NCBI RefSeq assembly: GCF_015160855.1
Contig: NZ_CP063373.1
Span: forward strand, 8,159,001-8,223,000
Length of the DNA stretch: 64,000 bases
Reading direction: 5' to 3'
Origin: Streptomyces ferrugineus
GTDB taxonomy: Bacteria > Actinomycetota > Actinomycetes > Streptomycetales > Streptomycetaceae
Shown here one piece after another: positions 36,286-49,381 of the stretch. The position numbers and the translations under genes are program-made. The notes below the pieces were generated by a model. It saw nothing but the letters and a program-made list of their open reading frames with translations. It made no database searches and was not told where the DNA came from. Position 1 is the first letter of the stretch; the number at the start of each line of letters is the position of its first letter.

Positions 36286-36858
36286 ATGGTCAATCTGACG
36301 CGTATCTACACCAGGACCGGCGACCAGGGCACCACCGCCCTCGGCGACATGAGCCGGGTAGCCAAGACCGATCTGCGGATCTCGGCGTACGCCGACGCCA
36401 ACGAGGCGAACGCGGTGCTCGGCACGGCGATCGCGCTCGGCGGGCTCGACGAGGAGGTCGTCAAGGTCCTCACCCGTGTGCAGAACGACCTGTTCGACGT
36501 GGGTGCGGACCTGTCGACGCCGGTCGTGGAGAAGCCGGAGTTCCCGCCGCTTCGGGTCGAGCAGTTCTACATCGACAGGCTGGAGGCGGACTGCGACCGC
36601 TTCAACGAGGAGTTGGAGAAGCTGCGCTCCTTCATCCTCCCCGGCGGCACACCGGGCGCGGCCCTGCTGCACCAGGCCTGCACGGTCGTACGACGGGCCG
36701 AGCGCTCCACGTGGGCGGCCCTGGAGGTCCACGGCGAGACCATGAACCCGCTGACCGCGACCTATCTGAACCGCCTGTCCGACCTCCTGTTCATCCTGGC
36801 CAGGACGGCGAACAAGGAGGTCGGTGACGTGCTGTGGGTGCCGGGCGGCGAACGCTAG
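36286..36858 (+). CDS. Cob(I)alamin adenosyltransferase, PduO type
   Basis: A 190-residue helical ATP:cob(I)alamin adenosyltransferase. Motifs are TRIYTRTGDQGTTALGD (ATP loop), the central FILPGGTPGAALLHQACTVVRRAER, and LNRLSDLLFILAR at the C-terminal end. It makes adenosylcobalamin, the cofactor of methylmalonyl-CoA mutase served by MeaB at 15.3 kb. The ATG has no Shine-Dalgarno; TACGCT ends six bases before it, consistent with leaderless translation. It is convergent with a membrane-protein gene 16 bp away. Confidence 0.93.
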   Translation: MVNLTRIYTRTGDQGTTALGDMSRVAKTDLRISAYADANEANAVLGTAIALGGLDEEVVKVLTRVQNDLFDVGADLSTPVVEKPEFPPLRVEQFYIDRLEADCDRFNEELEKLRSFILPGGTPGAALLHQACTVVRRAERSTWAALEVHGETMNPLTATYLNRLSDLLFILARTANKEVGDVLWVPGGER

Positions 36859-36874
36859 CCGCCCGACGCCCGGC

Positions 36875-37462
36875 TCATGAGCGGACGCGGTCCTTGTCGG
36901 TCGTGAGCCTGGGCGGGTCCTCGACGCCGGCGGGGGCCTTCTTCGGCCAGATCCAGTACCCCAGGGCGATCAGCCCGTAGATGCCGACCGTGCGGATCGC
37001 CACCCACTGGAACGCGCGCAGGGAGCTGATGTCGCCGGAGTCGCCCACGTACCAGACCGCGAGCTGGAGCAGGCCCAGGGCCACCACCGCGCCGTACACC
37101 GCCCGCAGCCACAGCCTGGCCTCGTGCCGGGCGCGGGCGCGGCCGTAGCGCGGGGGCTTTCGCGGGGGCGGGGCGCCGCCCAGGCGGTGGGCCGCGTGGC
37201 CGTCGAGCCAGCGGATCGTGTAGTGGCCGAAGGCCACGGTGTAGCCGATGTACAGCGCCGCCACCCCGTGCTCCCAGCCCGGCTCCGCACCGTTCTTCAG
37301 GTCGATCGCGGTGGCGATGAACAGCACCAGCTCCAGCACCGGCTCGCACAGCAGCAGCACCACGCTCGTACGGCGCCACTTCAGCAGGTAGCGGACGGCG
37401 AGCCCCAGCGCCAGCAGCACCCAGAAGCCGACCTCGCAGGCGATGATGAGGGCGACGATCAC
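36875..37462 (-). CDS. Conserved integral membrane protein
   Basis: A 195-residue protein with about five transmembrane segments (VIVALIIACEVGFWVLLALGL; SVVLLLCEPVLELVLFIAT; ALYIGYTVAFGHYTI; AVYGAVVALGLLQLAVWYV; TVGIYGLIALGYWIWP) and a basic cytoplasmic loop after RWLDGHAAHRLGG. GTG at 37462 is chosen because GGGAG lies six bases upstream; the longer reading would add an Arg-rich, unlikely N terminus. Function unknown. Confidence 0.78.
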   Translation of the reverse strand: MIVALIIACEVGFWVLLALGLAVRYLLKWRRTSVVLLLCEPVLELVLFIATAIDLKNGAEPGWEHGVAALYIGYTVAFGHYTIRWLDGHAAHRLGGAPPPRKPPRYGRARARHEARLWLRAVYGAVVALGLLQLAVWYVGDSGDISSLRAFQWVAIRTVGIYGLIALGYWIWPKKAPAGVEDPPRLTTDKDRVRS

Positions 37463-37614
37463 AACATGCTCCCTTCGGTCACCGTTCCAGGCTCCCGTCG
37501 GGCGCGGCTCCTTTCGTCGTCGGCGGTGACGAAACCGCGGTACATCGAAGGATGCAGTCCAGGACCGTTCCCCGGCATCAGGCACCGAGCGCGGACACCG
37601 TGTTGGATGGAGTC

Positions 37615-38802
37615 ATGGCCTTCCCGCGCCCACACCGCGTCGACGTGTACATCGGCGTCGGCGGGCTGCTCGGCGGCCTGCTGCTGGTGGGCGTCGGCCT
37701 GGGCATGCGGACCGCCAAGGACCCGATCACCCTCTTCGACGGCCCCTGGCCGATCCTGGTGCCGCTCACCGTGATGGCCGGCTGCGAGTTGCTGCGCCGG
37801 ACGGCACCGCGTACGGCCCTGCTGATCGGCACGCCCGCTTTCTGCGCGGACGTCGTGACCCAGGGCACCCTGCCGACATGGATGATGTTCACGGACCTCG
37901 TCTATGCGGCCGTGCTGTACGGTCCGCTGGTCTCGGCCCGCCGCATCCAGTGGATCACCGGGCTGCTCACAGTGGCCGCGACGCTGGTGCCGTTCGCGGT
38001 GTTGCGCGTGCCGGAGGCGCTGCTGATCGGCGTGGTCGTCGGCGTCGTGGCCTACGGGCCCGCGGCCACGGGCTGGATCGTCCGCAACCATCGCGATGCA
38101 GCCGAGGCCGCCCGGCTGCGTGCCGAACAGACCGCGCTGCTGGCCGAGATGGACCGCACCCAGGCGGTCACCGCCGAGCGCGCCCGCATGGCCCGCGAGC
38201 TGCACGACATGGTCGCCAACCACCTCTCCGCGATCGCCATCCACTCCACGGCCGCGCTCTCCATCGACGATCCGTCGACCTCCCGCGAAGCCCTCTCCGT
38301 CATCCGGGAGAACAGCGTCGAGGGGCTCGCCGAGATGCGCCGGCTGATCGGCATCCTGCGCGACGGCGGCGACGACCACGAACCCTCCGCCGTCCCCACC
38401 CTCGACGGCCTCACCGCCCTGGTCGAGGGCGCTCGCGCCAACGGCCTGGACGTCCGCCTCGCCACCGATCACGGCACCGTCCCGGCCCCCGTCGAACTCG
38501 CCGCCTACCGCATCGTCCAGGAGTCCCTGACCAACGCCCTCAAGCACGCCTCACCCGGCCGGGTCGCGGTCGAGCTGATCCAGCGGGACGACAGCCTCAC
38601 CGTCGCCGTGACCAGCCCGTTCGGCGACCGCGACGGGCCGCGCGCACCCGGCTCCGGCGCGGGTCTCGTCGGGATGCGGGAGCGGGTCGCGCTGCTGGCC
38701 GGCGCGTTCGAGGCGGGCCCCGTCGACGACCCGGTCGCCACGGACGGCAAGATCTGGGTCGTACGCGCCACGCTTCCGCTGACCGGAGGAGACCCCGCAT
38801 GA
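37615..38802 (+). CDS. chiS: NarL-partner sensor histidine kinase, ChiS-like
   Basis: A 395-residue kinase with four to six N-terminal transmembrane helices (to ~residue 155), then a HisKA_3 dimerisation helix carrying His197 (MARELHDMVANHLSAI) and a HATPase domain (ESLTNALKHA; GAGLVGMRERVALL). It is coupled by a 4-bp overlap to a LuxR/NarL regulator and lies directly upstream of a family-18 chitinase. This is the arrangement described for chiS-chiR-chiC in S. coelicolor and relatives, where the pair controls chitinase expression. The assignment is by context. Confidence 0.82.
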   Translation: MAFPRPHRVDVYIGVGGLLGGLLLVGVGLGMRTAKDPITLFDGPWPILVPLTVMAGCELLRRTAPRTALLIGTPAFCADVVTQGTLPTWMMFTDLVYAAVLYGPLVSARRIQWITGLLTVAATLVPFAVLRVPEALLIGVVVGVVAYGPAATGWIVRNHRDAAEAARLRAEQTALLAEMDRTQAVTAERARMARELHDMVANHLSAIAIHSTAALSIDDPSTSREALSVIRENSVEGLAEMRRLIGILRDGGDDHEPSAVPTLDGLTALVEGARANGLDVRLATDHGTVPAPVELAAYRIVQESLTNALKHASPGRVAVELIQRDDSLTVAVTSPFGDRDGPRAPGSGAGLVGMRERVALLAGAFEAGPVDDPVATDGKIWVVRATLPLTGGDPA

Positions 38803-39440
38803 TCCGTGTGCTCGTCGCCGAGGACCAGTCCGCCGTCCGCGCCGGTCTCGTCCTCATCCTGCGCAGCGCGCCGGACATCGAGGTGGTCGGCGAGGCGGCG
38901 GACGGCGAGCAGGCGGTGGAGCTGGCCCGTGAGCTCCGGCCGGACCTGGTTCTGATGGACGTTCAGATGCCGCTCCTGGACGGGGTGTCGGCCACCCGGC
39001 GGGTCGTCGGGGAGCGGCTCGCGGACGTGCTCGTGCTCACCACCTTCGACCTCGACGAGTACGTGTTCGGGGCGCTGCGGGCGGGCGCTGCGGGGTTCCT
39101 GCTGAAGAACACCGACGCCAAGGACCTGCTGGCGGCGGTCCGCACGGTGGCGGGCGGCGAGGGCCTCATCGCCCCGGCCGTCACCCGGCGCCTGATCGCC
39201 GAGTTCGCCGCGAAGCCGGTCCGGGAGCCGACCGCCGACCCCGCCGTCCTCGACACCCTCACCCGACGTGAACGTGAGGTGCTGTCCTGCCTCGGCGAGG
39301 GCCTGTCCAACGCGGACATCGCGGCCCGGCTCGACATGGCGGAGGCGACGGTGAAAACGCACGTCAGCCGTCTGCTCGGCAAGCTGGAGCTGCGCAGCCG
39401 GGTGCAAGCGGCCGTATTGGCACAGGAATTGGGCGTCTGA
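38799..39440 (+). CDS. chiR: NarL/LuxR-family response regulator, ChiR-like
   Basis: A 213-residue regulator. The receiver has Asp54 (VLMDVQMPLLDG) and the LKNTDAKDLL end; the C-terminal LuxR helix-turn-helix reads LTRREREVLSCLGEGLSNADIAARL and TVKTHVSRLLGKL. ATG overlaps the kinase stop (ATGA). The chitinase promoter with its direct repeats starts 18 bp after the stop codon, making chiC the obvious target. Confidence 0.85.
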   Translation: MIRVLVAEDQSAVRAGLVLILRSAPDIEVVGEAADGEQAVELARELRPDLVLMDVQMPLLDGVSATRRVVGERLADVLVLTTFDLDEYVFGALRAGAAGFLLKNTDAKDLLAAVRTVAGGEGLIAPAVTRRLIAEFAAKPVREPTADPAVLDTLTRREREVLSCLGEGLSNADIAARLDMAEATVKTHVSRLLGKLELRSRVQAAVLAQELGV

Positions 39441-39457
39441 ACGGACCTACACAAGAG

Positions 39458-39499
39458 TGGTCCAGACCTATTGACCCGTGGTCCAGACCTTTCTATTCT
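39458..39499 (+). promoter_or_regulatory. chiC promoter with paired 12-bp direct repeats
   Basis: TGGTCCAGACCT occurs twice, at 39458-39469 and 39479-39490, 21 bp apart (two helical turns). TTGACC (-35, 39471-39476) lies between the copies and TATTCT (-10, 39494-39499) follows with a 17-bp spacer, so the second repeat fills the spacer. This is the classical Streptomyces chitinase promoter arrangement. The repeats also resemble half of a DasR (dre) site, ACTGGTCTAGACCA. Confidence 0.9.
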
Positions 39500-39557
39500 C
39501 GCGGCACCGTGGGCGTGAAGGCTCAGTCGCGCCCCAAGACTCCCAAGGAGGCGCGTG

Positions 39558-41381
<1,824 letters not shown>

Positions 41382-41397
41382 AGGGGATCACTGACCT

Positions 41398-41844
41398 CTA
41401 GGCGACATTGACGCGCTGACCGGGCGGGGCTGCCTCCAGCCACGCGAGGAAACCGGTCAGCGCGTCCTCGCTCATGGCGAGTTCGAGGCGGGTGCCCCGG
41501 TGCAGACAGGTGAGGATCACCGCGTCGGAGAGCAGCGCCAGCTCCTCCTCGCCGTCGGGGACCCGGCGGCCGGCCACCTCGATGGCGGACCGCTCCAGGA
41601 TGCGGCGCGGACGGTAGGCGTAGGAGAAGACGCGGTACCACTCGACGCGGTCGCCGTTGTAGCGGGCGACGCCGTAGCTCCAGCCCTTGCCGCTGGTGTC
41701 GGTCTTCTCCGGCACGTCCCAGCGCAGCGAACAGTCGAAGGTGCCGCCGGAGCGCTGGATGAGTCTGCGGCGCAGACCGAAGACGAACAGCCCCAGCACC
41801 ACCAGGGCGACGACGATTCCGCACACAGTCAGAGCGAGGACCAT
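41398..41844 (-). CDS. DUF2550 membrane-anchored protein
   Basis: A 148-residue protein with one N-terminal transmembrane helix (MVLALTVCGIVVALVVLGLFVFGLRRR) and a PH-like cytoplasmic domain (TFDCSLRWDVPEK to FLAWLEAAPPGQRVNVA). The gene is conserved next to atpC in actinobacteria; function unknown. ATG at 41844 is chosen (AGGAGG nine bases upstream); GTG at 41850 is an alternative with only three bases of spacing. It follows atpC on the same strand but lies beyond a terminator. Confidence 0.85.
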   Translation of the reverse strand: MVLALTVCGIVVALVVLGLFVFGLRRRLIQRSGGTFDCSLRWDVPEKTDTSGKGWSYGVARYNGDRVEWYRVFSYAYRPRRILERSAIEVAGRRVPDGEEELALLSDAVILTCLHRGTRLELAMSEDALTGFLAWLEAAPPGQRVNVA

Positions 41845-41900
41845 CGACACCGACCTCCTCGTCTCCTAGGTAACGGAACGGAAAAAACTTCCATATCTGC

Positions 41901-41948
41901 CTCAGCCGCGACCGGCACCGGATTGCTCCGGTCCCAGCCGCGGCTGAG
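41901..41948 (-). terminator. Terminator at the end of the atp operon
   Basis: On the minus strand, CTCAGCCGCG pairs with CGCGGCTGAG (41939-41948 with 41901-41910), with an inner 5-bp stem. A run of T residues follows (AAAAAA at 41882-41887 on the plus strand). It is placed 58 bp after atpC, a good intrinsic terminator. Confidence 0.85.
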
Positions 41949-42006
41949 TGACGTCATCGCGTGCGCTCCCCCAGAGCCTAGACGGCCCGGAAGGTGACCC
42001 CGTGGG

Positions 42007-42381
42007 TCAGCGCGCCGTCGCCGCCCGCAGGCGGACCTCCGCGCGGCGCTCGGCGGACGCGTCGTCGTCCGACTTCGCGCGCTCCAGTGCCCGCTCCGCG
42101 CGCTGGACGTCGATCTCGTCCGACAGCTCGGCGATCTCGGCCAGCAGCGACAGCTTGTCGTCCGCGAACGAGATGAAACCGCCGTGCACCGCGGCGATGA
42201 CGGTGCCGCCATCACTCGTACGGATGGTCACCGGGCCCGACTCCAGCACACCGAGCAGCGGCTGGTGACCGGGCATGACGCCGATGTCGCCGGACGTGGT
42301 GCGCGCGACGACCAGGGTGGCCTGGCCCGACCAGACCTCACGGTCGGCGGCGACCAGCGCGACGTGCAGCTCAGCAGCCAA
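42007..42381 (-). CDS. atpC: ATP synthase epsilon subunit
   Basis: A 124-residue F1 epsilon: an N-terminal beta-sandwich (AAELHVALVAADREVWSG; GDIGVMPGHQPLLGVLESG) and a two-helix C-terminal domain rich in Ala/Glu/Arg. It belongs to the central stalk and can inhibit ATP hydrolysis. The start is TTG at 42381 with GAGGAG five bases upstream; the in-frame upstream extension lacks a binding site. It is separated from atpD by 130 bp containing a strong hairpin. Confidence 0.94.
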   Translation of the reverse strand: MAAELHVALVAADREVWSGQATLVVARTTSGDIGVMPGHQPLLGVLESGPVTIRTSDGGTVIAAVHGGFISFADDKLSLLAEIAELSDEIDVQRAERALERAKSDDDASAERRAEVRLRAATAR

Positions 42382-42445
42382 GGTGGCTCCTCGGGTCACC
42401 ACCCGGCGGTTCTGCCGGGTGTTGGTTACAAGTCTAGTAGGCGTG

Positions 42446-42480
42446 GATGAGGGGGCGGGACGAACCCCCGCCCCCTCATC
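42446..42480 (-). terminator. Strong hairpin between atpD and atpC
   Basis: A 14-bp perfect stem (GATGAGGGGGCGGG at 42446-42459 with 42467-42480) and a 7-base loop begin 31 bases after the atpD stop. There is no T-run on the minus strand. It may partly terminate, or protect the upstream mRNA end, lowering epsilon output relative to beta. Confidence 0.75.
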
Positions 42481-42511
42481 AAGAGCTCAATGGCTCACGA
42501 AGACCGGTGCG

Positions 42512-44865
<2,354 letters not shown>

Positions 44866-44886
44866 GAGTCAGGTCCCTTCCTTACG

Positions 44887-46494
44887 TCACTTGGAGGCGC
44901 TGGTCGCCTTCGGGGCGGCCGGAGCCTCTTCGCCGAGCAGCTTGCCGTCCGCGGTCTCGAACTGCTTCTTGAACTCCGCGATGGCGTCGGCGACGGCGGT
45001 CAGGGTGTCGTCCGACATCTTGCCGCCCTCCTTGATGGAGGTCATGAGGCCCTGCTCCTTGCGGTGCAGGTACTCGAGCAGCTCCTTCTCGAAGCGGCGG
45101 ATGTCGCCGACCGGCACGTCGTCCATCTTGCCGGTGGTGCCGGCCCACACGGAGACGACCTGGTCCTCGGTGGACATCGGCTCGTACTGGGCCTGCTTCA
45201 GCAGCTCGACCATGCGCTGACCGCGCTCCAGCTGCGCCTTCGACGCGGCGTCCAGGTCGGAACCGAAGGCGGCGAACGCCTCCAGCTCACGGAACTGGGC
45301 GAGGTCCACGCGGAGACGACCCGAGACCTGCTTCATCGCCTTGTGCTGCGCGGAACCACCGACTCGGGAGACGGAGATACCGACGTTCAGCGCGGGGCGC
45401 TGACCGGCGTTGAACAGGTCCGACTCCAGGAAGCACTGGCCGTCGGTGATGGAGATGACGTTGGTCGGGATGAACGCCGAGACGTCGTTGGCCTTGGTCT
45501 CGACGATCGGCAGACCGGTCATCGAGCCGGCACCCATGTCGTCGGAGAGCTTGGCGCAGCGCTCGAGGAGACGGGAGTGCAGGTAGAAGACGTCACCCGG
45601 GTAGGCCTCACGGCCCGGCGGGCGGCGCAGCAGCAGGGACACGGCGCGGTAGGCGTCGGCCTGCTTCGAGAGGTCGTCGAAGATGATGAGGACGTGCTTG
45701 CCCTCGTACATCCACTGCTGGCCGATGGCCGAACCGGTGTACGGCGCCAGGTACTTGAAGCCGGCCGGGTCGGACGCCGGGGCGGCGACGATGGTCGTGT
45801 ACTCCAGCGCGCCGTTCTCCTCCAGCGCGCGGCGGACCGACGCGATGGTCGAGCCCTTCTGGCCGATGGCGACGTAAATGCAGCGGACCTGCTTCTTCGG
45901 GTCGCCCGAGCGCCAGTTGTCGCGCTGGTTGATGATCGTGTCGACGGCCAGCGCGGTCTTGCCGGTCTGACGGTCACCGATGATCAGCTGACGCTGGCCA
46001 CGGCCGATCGGGGTCATCGCGTCGACGGCCTTGTAGCCGGTCTCCATCGGCTCGTGCACCGACTTGCGCTGCATGACCGTGGGGGCCTGCAGCTCAAGGG
46101 CGCGACGACCGCTGGTCTCGATCTCGCCGAGGCCGTCGATCGGGTTGCCGAGCGGGTCGACGACGCGGCCGAGGTAGCCCTCGCCGACGGCCACGGAGAG
46201 CACCTCACCGGTGCGCTGCACCGGCTGACCCTCCTCGATGCCGCTGAACTCACCGAGGACGATGGCACCGATCTCGCGCTCCTCGAGGTTGAGGGCGAGG
46301 CCGAGGGTGCCGTCCTCGAACTTCAGCAGTTCGTTGGCCATGGCCGAGGGCAGACCCTCGACCTTCGCGATGCCGTCGCCGGCAAGGGTGACCGTACCGA
46401 CCTCCTCGCGCGAGGCCGCGTCCGGCTTGTACGACTGGACAAAGTTCTCCAGCGCGTCCCGGATCTCCTCCGGCCGGATCGTGAGCTCCGCCAT
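44887..46494 (-). CDS. atpA: ATP synthase alpha subunit
   Basis: A 535-residue nucleotide-binding F1 subunit with Walker A GDRQTGKT (173-180), [11 protein letters not shown] as Walker B, and the arginine-finger region [11 protein letters not shown]. It forms the hexamer with beta. The [10 protein letters not shown] start at 46494 is used; 13 codons upstream are open but lack conservation. 131 bp separate it from atpH, the longest gap inside the operon other than atpI-atpB. Confidence 0.98.
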   Translation of the reverse strand: MAELTIRPEEIRDALENFVQSYKPDAASREEVGTVTLAGDGIAKVEGLPSAMANELLKFEDGTLGLALNLEEREIGAIVLGEFSGIEEGQPVQRTGEVLSVAVGEGYLGRVVDPLGNPIDGLGEIETSGRRALELQAPTVMQRKSVHEPMETGYKAVDAMTPIGRGQRQLIIGDRQTGKTALAVDTIINQRDNWRSGDPKKQVRCIYVAIGQKGSTIASVRRALEENGALEYTTIVAAPASDPAGFKYLAPYTGSAIGQQWMYEGKHVLIIFDDLSKQADAYRAVSLLLRRPPGREAYPGDVFYLHSRLLERCAKLSDDMGAGSMTGLPIVETKANDVSAFIPTNVISITDGQCFLESDLFNAGQRPALNVGISVSRVGGSAQHKAMKQVSGRLRVDLAQFRELEAFAAFGSDLDAASKAQLERGQRMVELLKQAQYEPMSTEDQVVSVWAGTTGKMDDVPVGDIRRFEKELLEYLHRKEQGLMTSIKEGGKMSDDTLTAVADAIAEFKKQFETADGKLLGEEAPAAPKATSASK

Positions 46495-46625
46495 CTGGGT
46501 TCCCTGCTCTCCTTGTTGGGCCCGAAGTTTCACTTGGGGGGATGGGGACTCCCCCCTGAACGAGGTGAATCCTCTGCACGGCCCAACATGGGCCGTCGTA
46601 AGTACGTACTGCTATGAAGTTGCTG

Positions 46626-47441
46626 CTAGCTCGCCATGCGGCGGCCGGCGTCCTCGATGCGGTCCGCGAGGGAGCCGTTGATGACCTCGTCACCGACCTG
46701 CACCCGGATACCGCCGACGACCTCGGGGTCCACGTCCAGGTTGAGGTGCATCTTGCGGCCGTAGAGCTTGGCGAGGGCCGCGCCCAGGCGCTGCCTCTGC
46801 CCGTCGCTCAGCGGCACCGCGGAGGTGACCACGGCCACCATGCGGTCCCGGCGCTCGGCGGCGAGCTTGGACAGGGACTCCAGTCCCGACTCCAGGCTAC
46901 GTCCGCGCGGCGCGGTCACAAGACGCGTCACCAGACGCTCGGTGGTCGCCTTGGCCCGGCCGCCCAGCAGGCTGCGCAGCAGCTCGCTCTTGGCCGAGGT
47001 GGTGGCGGCGCGGTCGGTGAGCGCGGCGCGCAGCTCGGTGCTGGAGGAGACGATCCGGCCGAACCGGAACAGCTCGTCCTCCACGTCGTCGAGCTGGCCG
47101 GCCTTCTGCGCGGCGGTGAGGTCGGCGGTGTCCGCCAGCTCCTCCAGTGCGTCCACCAGGTCGCGGGACTGCGACCAGCGGGAGCGCACCATGCCGGCCA
47201 GCAGGTCAGCGGCCTCGCCGCCGACCTGACCGCCGAGCAGGCGCTGGGCCAGATCGGCCTTGGCCTCACCGGCCTGCGCCGGGTCGGTCAGGACCCGACG
47301 CAGCGACACCTCGCGGTCGAGCAGCGCGGTGACGGCGGCCAGCTCGTCGGCGAGCCGTCCGGCGTCCACGGACGTGTTGTCCGTCAGCGCGTCGAGTCGC
47401 TCGCGTGCGGCTGCCAGGGCCTCGCGGCTCGCTCCGTTCAT
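46626..47441 (-). CDS. atpH: ATP synthase delta subunit
   Basis: A 271-residue peripheral-stalk subunit, longer than the E. coli form (~177) as usual in actinobacteria. The C-terminal OSCP-like end contains LYGRKMHLNLDVDPEVVGGIRVQVGDEVINGS. It joins the b subunits to the top of F1. ATG overlaps the atpF stop by 4 bp (ATGA). Confidence 0.95.
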   Translation of the reverse strand: MNGASREALAAARERLDALTDNTSVDAGRLADELAAVTALLDREVSLRRVLTDPAQAGEAKADLAQRLLGGQVGGEAADLLAGMVRSRWSQSRDLVDALEELADTADLTAAQKAGQLDDVEDELFRFGRIVSSSTELRAALTDRAATTSAKSELLRSLLGGRAKATTERLVTRLVTAPRGRSLESGLESLSKLAAERRDRMVAVVTSAVPLSDGQRQRLGAALAKLYGRKMHLNLDVDPEVVGGIRVQVGDEVINGSLADRIEDAGRRMAS

Positions 47442-47980
47442 CGTCCGGCCTCGGCCTTCTCCTCGAGCTCGTCGAGGAAGCGGTCGATGACGCGGCTCTG
47501 CCGGGCGTGGTCCTCGAGGGACTCGCCGACCAGCTTGCCGGCCAGTTCGGTGGCGAGCTGACCGACGTCCTGGCGCAGCGCGGACGCGGCGGCCTTGCGG
47601 TCGGCCTCGATCTGGGCGTGACCGGCGGCGACGATCTCCTCACGCTGCCGCTGGCCTTCCGCACGCATCTCGGCGATGAGCGCGGCGCCCTGCTCCTGCG
47701 CCTCCTGGCGCAGACGCGCGGCCTCGTGTCGGGCCTCGGCGAGCTGGGCCTTGTACTGCTCCAGAACGCTCTGGGCCTCGGTCTGGGCGGCCTCGGCCTT
47801 CTCGATACCGCCCTCGATGGCCTCGCGGCGCTCTTCCAGAACCTTGTTGATGTTCGGGAGGAGCTTCTTGGCGAGGAAGCCGAAGACGATGGCGAAGGCG
47901 ATCAGGCCGATGACGAGCTCGGGGATCGGCGGGACGAGAGGGTTCTCCCCCTCGCTCGCCGCGATGAGCAGGTTGCTCAT
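47438..47980 (-). CDS. atpF: ATP synthase b subunit
   Basis: A 180-residue stator subunit with a single N-terminal transmembrane helix (ELVIGLIAFAIVFGFLAKKLL, ~21-41) followed by a long charged helix rich in Glu/Ala/Gln that dimerises and reaches delta. The helix is extended relative to E. coli. It is 39 bp downstream of atpE and overlaps atpH. Confidence 0.96.
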   Translation of the reverse strand: MSNLLIAASEGENPLVPPIPELVIGLIAFAIVFGFLAKKLLPNINKVLEERREAIEGGIEKAEAAQTEAQSVLEQYKAQLAEARHEAARLRQEAQEQGAALIAEMRAEGQRQREEIVAAGHAQIEADRKAAASALRQDVGQLATELAGKLVGESLEDHARQSRVIDRFLDELEEKAEAGR

Positions 47981-48019
47981 GTGAGTGCCTTTCGTCTAGT
48001 CGGCTGGTCCGGCGGCGGT

Positions 48020-48328
<309 letters not shown>

Positions 48329-49156
48329 TCAGTGGTGCTCGGCGAGCGCGCCCTGGATGTAGGTGCACGTCAGCAGGACGAAGACGTACGCCTGCAGGGC
48401 CTGGATGAACAGCTCGAAGGCGGTCATCACGATGACCATCACGAACGAGACGCCCGCGTAGGCGATGCCGAGGCCGTTCAGCATGTACCAGCTGGCGATC
48501 GTGAAGAGCAGCAGCAGGGTGTGCCCGGCGAACATGTTCGCGAAGAGTCGCACGGCGTGGGTGAACGGCCGGATCAGCAGGTTCGAGAAGAGCTCGATCG
48601 TCATCGACAGCGGCAGCACCGCGCCGAGCGTCTTGTCGTAACCGGTGACGTTCTTCCAGAAGCCGACGAAGCCCTGTCGCTTGAAGGTCAGCGACACCCA
48701 CGTGATGTAGACGATCACGGCCAGGACCAGCGGGTAGGAGATGATCGCCGTCACCGGGAACTGGGCGACCGGGATGATCGACCAGAGGTTCATCATCCAG
48801 ACGAAGAAGAAGAGCGAGACGACGAGCGGGACGTACTTCTCGCCTTCCTTCTTACCGATGGTCTCGTAGACGACACCGCGCCGGATGAAGTCGTAACCCG
48901 CCTCGGCGACCATCTGCAGCTTGCCGGGGACGACCTGCGGCTTGCGGAAGGCCGCCCAGAAGAACCCGATGATGATGACCGAGCCGAGCAGCGCCAGCAG
49001 CATCGTCTTGTTGAAGTACAGGTTGCTGTCACCGTCACCCCACAGGGGCTGGAACAGGAACGAGTGCAGGCCCGGGGACACTTCGGTGAAGCCACATCCG
49101 TCGAAGAGGTGGCAGTTGGTGTCGAAGGCGAGCACCTGCGTCGGGTCAGCACTCAC
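48329..49156 (-). CDS. atpB: ATP synthase a subunit
   Basis: A 275-residue membrane subunit with five to six helices. The essential Arg lies in NLLIRPFTHAVRLFANMFAGH, and the C-terminal helices end FVLLTCTYIQGALAEHH. It forms the proton half-channels beside the c-ring. The start is GTG at 49156 with AGGAG six bases upstream; an ATG 12 codons earlier has no binding site. The preceding gap to atpI is 225 bp. Confidence 0.96.
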   Translation of the reverse strand: MSADPTQVLAFDTNCHLFDGCGFTEVSPGLHSFLFQPLWGDGDSNLYFNKTMLLALLGSVIIIGFFWAAFRKPQVVPGKLQMVAEAGYDFIRRGVVYETIGKKEGEKYVPLVVSLFFFVWMMNLWSIIPVAQFPVTAIISYPLVLAVIVYITWVSLTFKRQGFVGFWKNVTGYDKTLGAVLPLSMTIELFSNLLIRPFTHAVRLFANMFAGHTLLLLFTIASWYMLNGLGIAYAGVSFVMVIVMTAFELFIQALQAYVFVLLTCTYIQGALAEHH

Positions 49157-49381
49157 CGCGGGCTCCTTCAGCGTGGCGCATGGATACGGCAACCTCGTTG
49201 TGTCGGCGCGGCGCGCAGCCGCGGTTCGGCACGGGACTGGTGTTACGGATATGGGGGCGGCTGTGGGGCATCTCGCCTCGCGATTGAGCAGGCGTCAGCT
49301 CAGATGCCCGCGCCCGCGATGCCGCAGTTGGCACCGGACGATAGCAGGATCTCTTCAGCGCCTTTATCCCGCCCCTACCTC

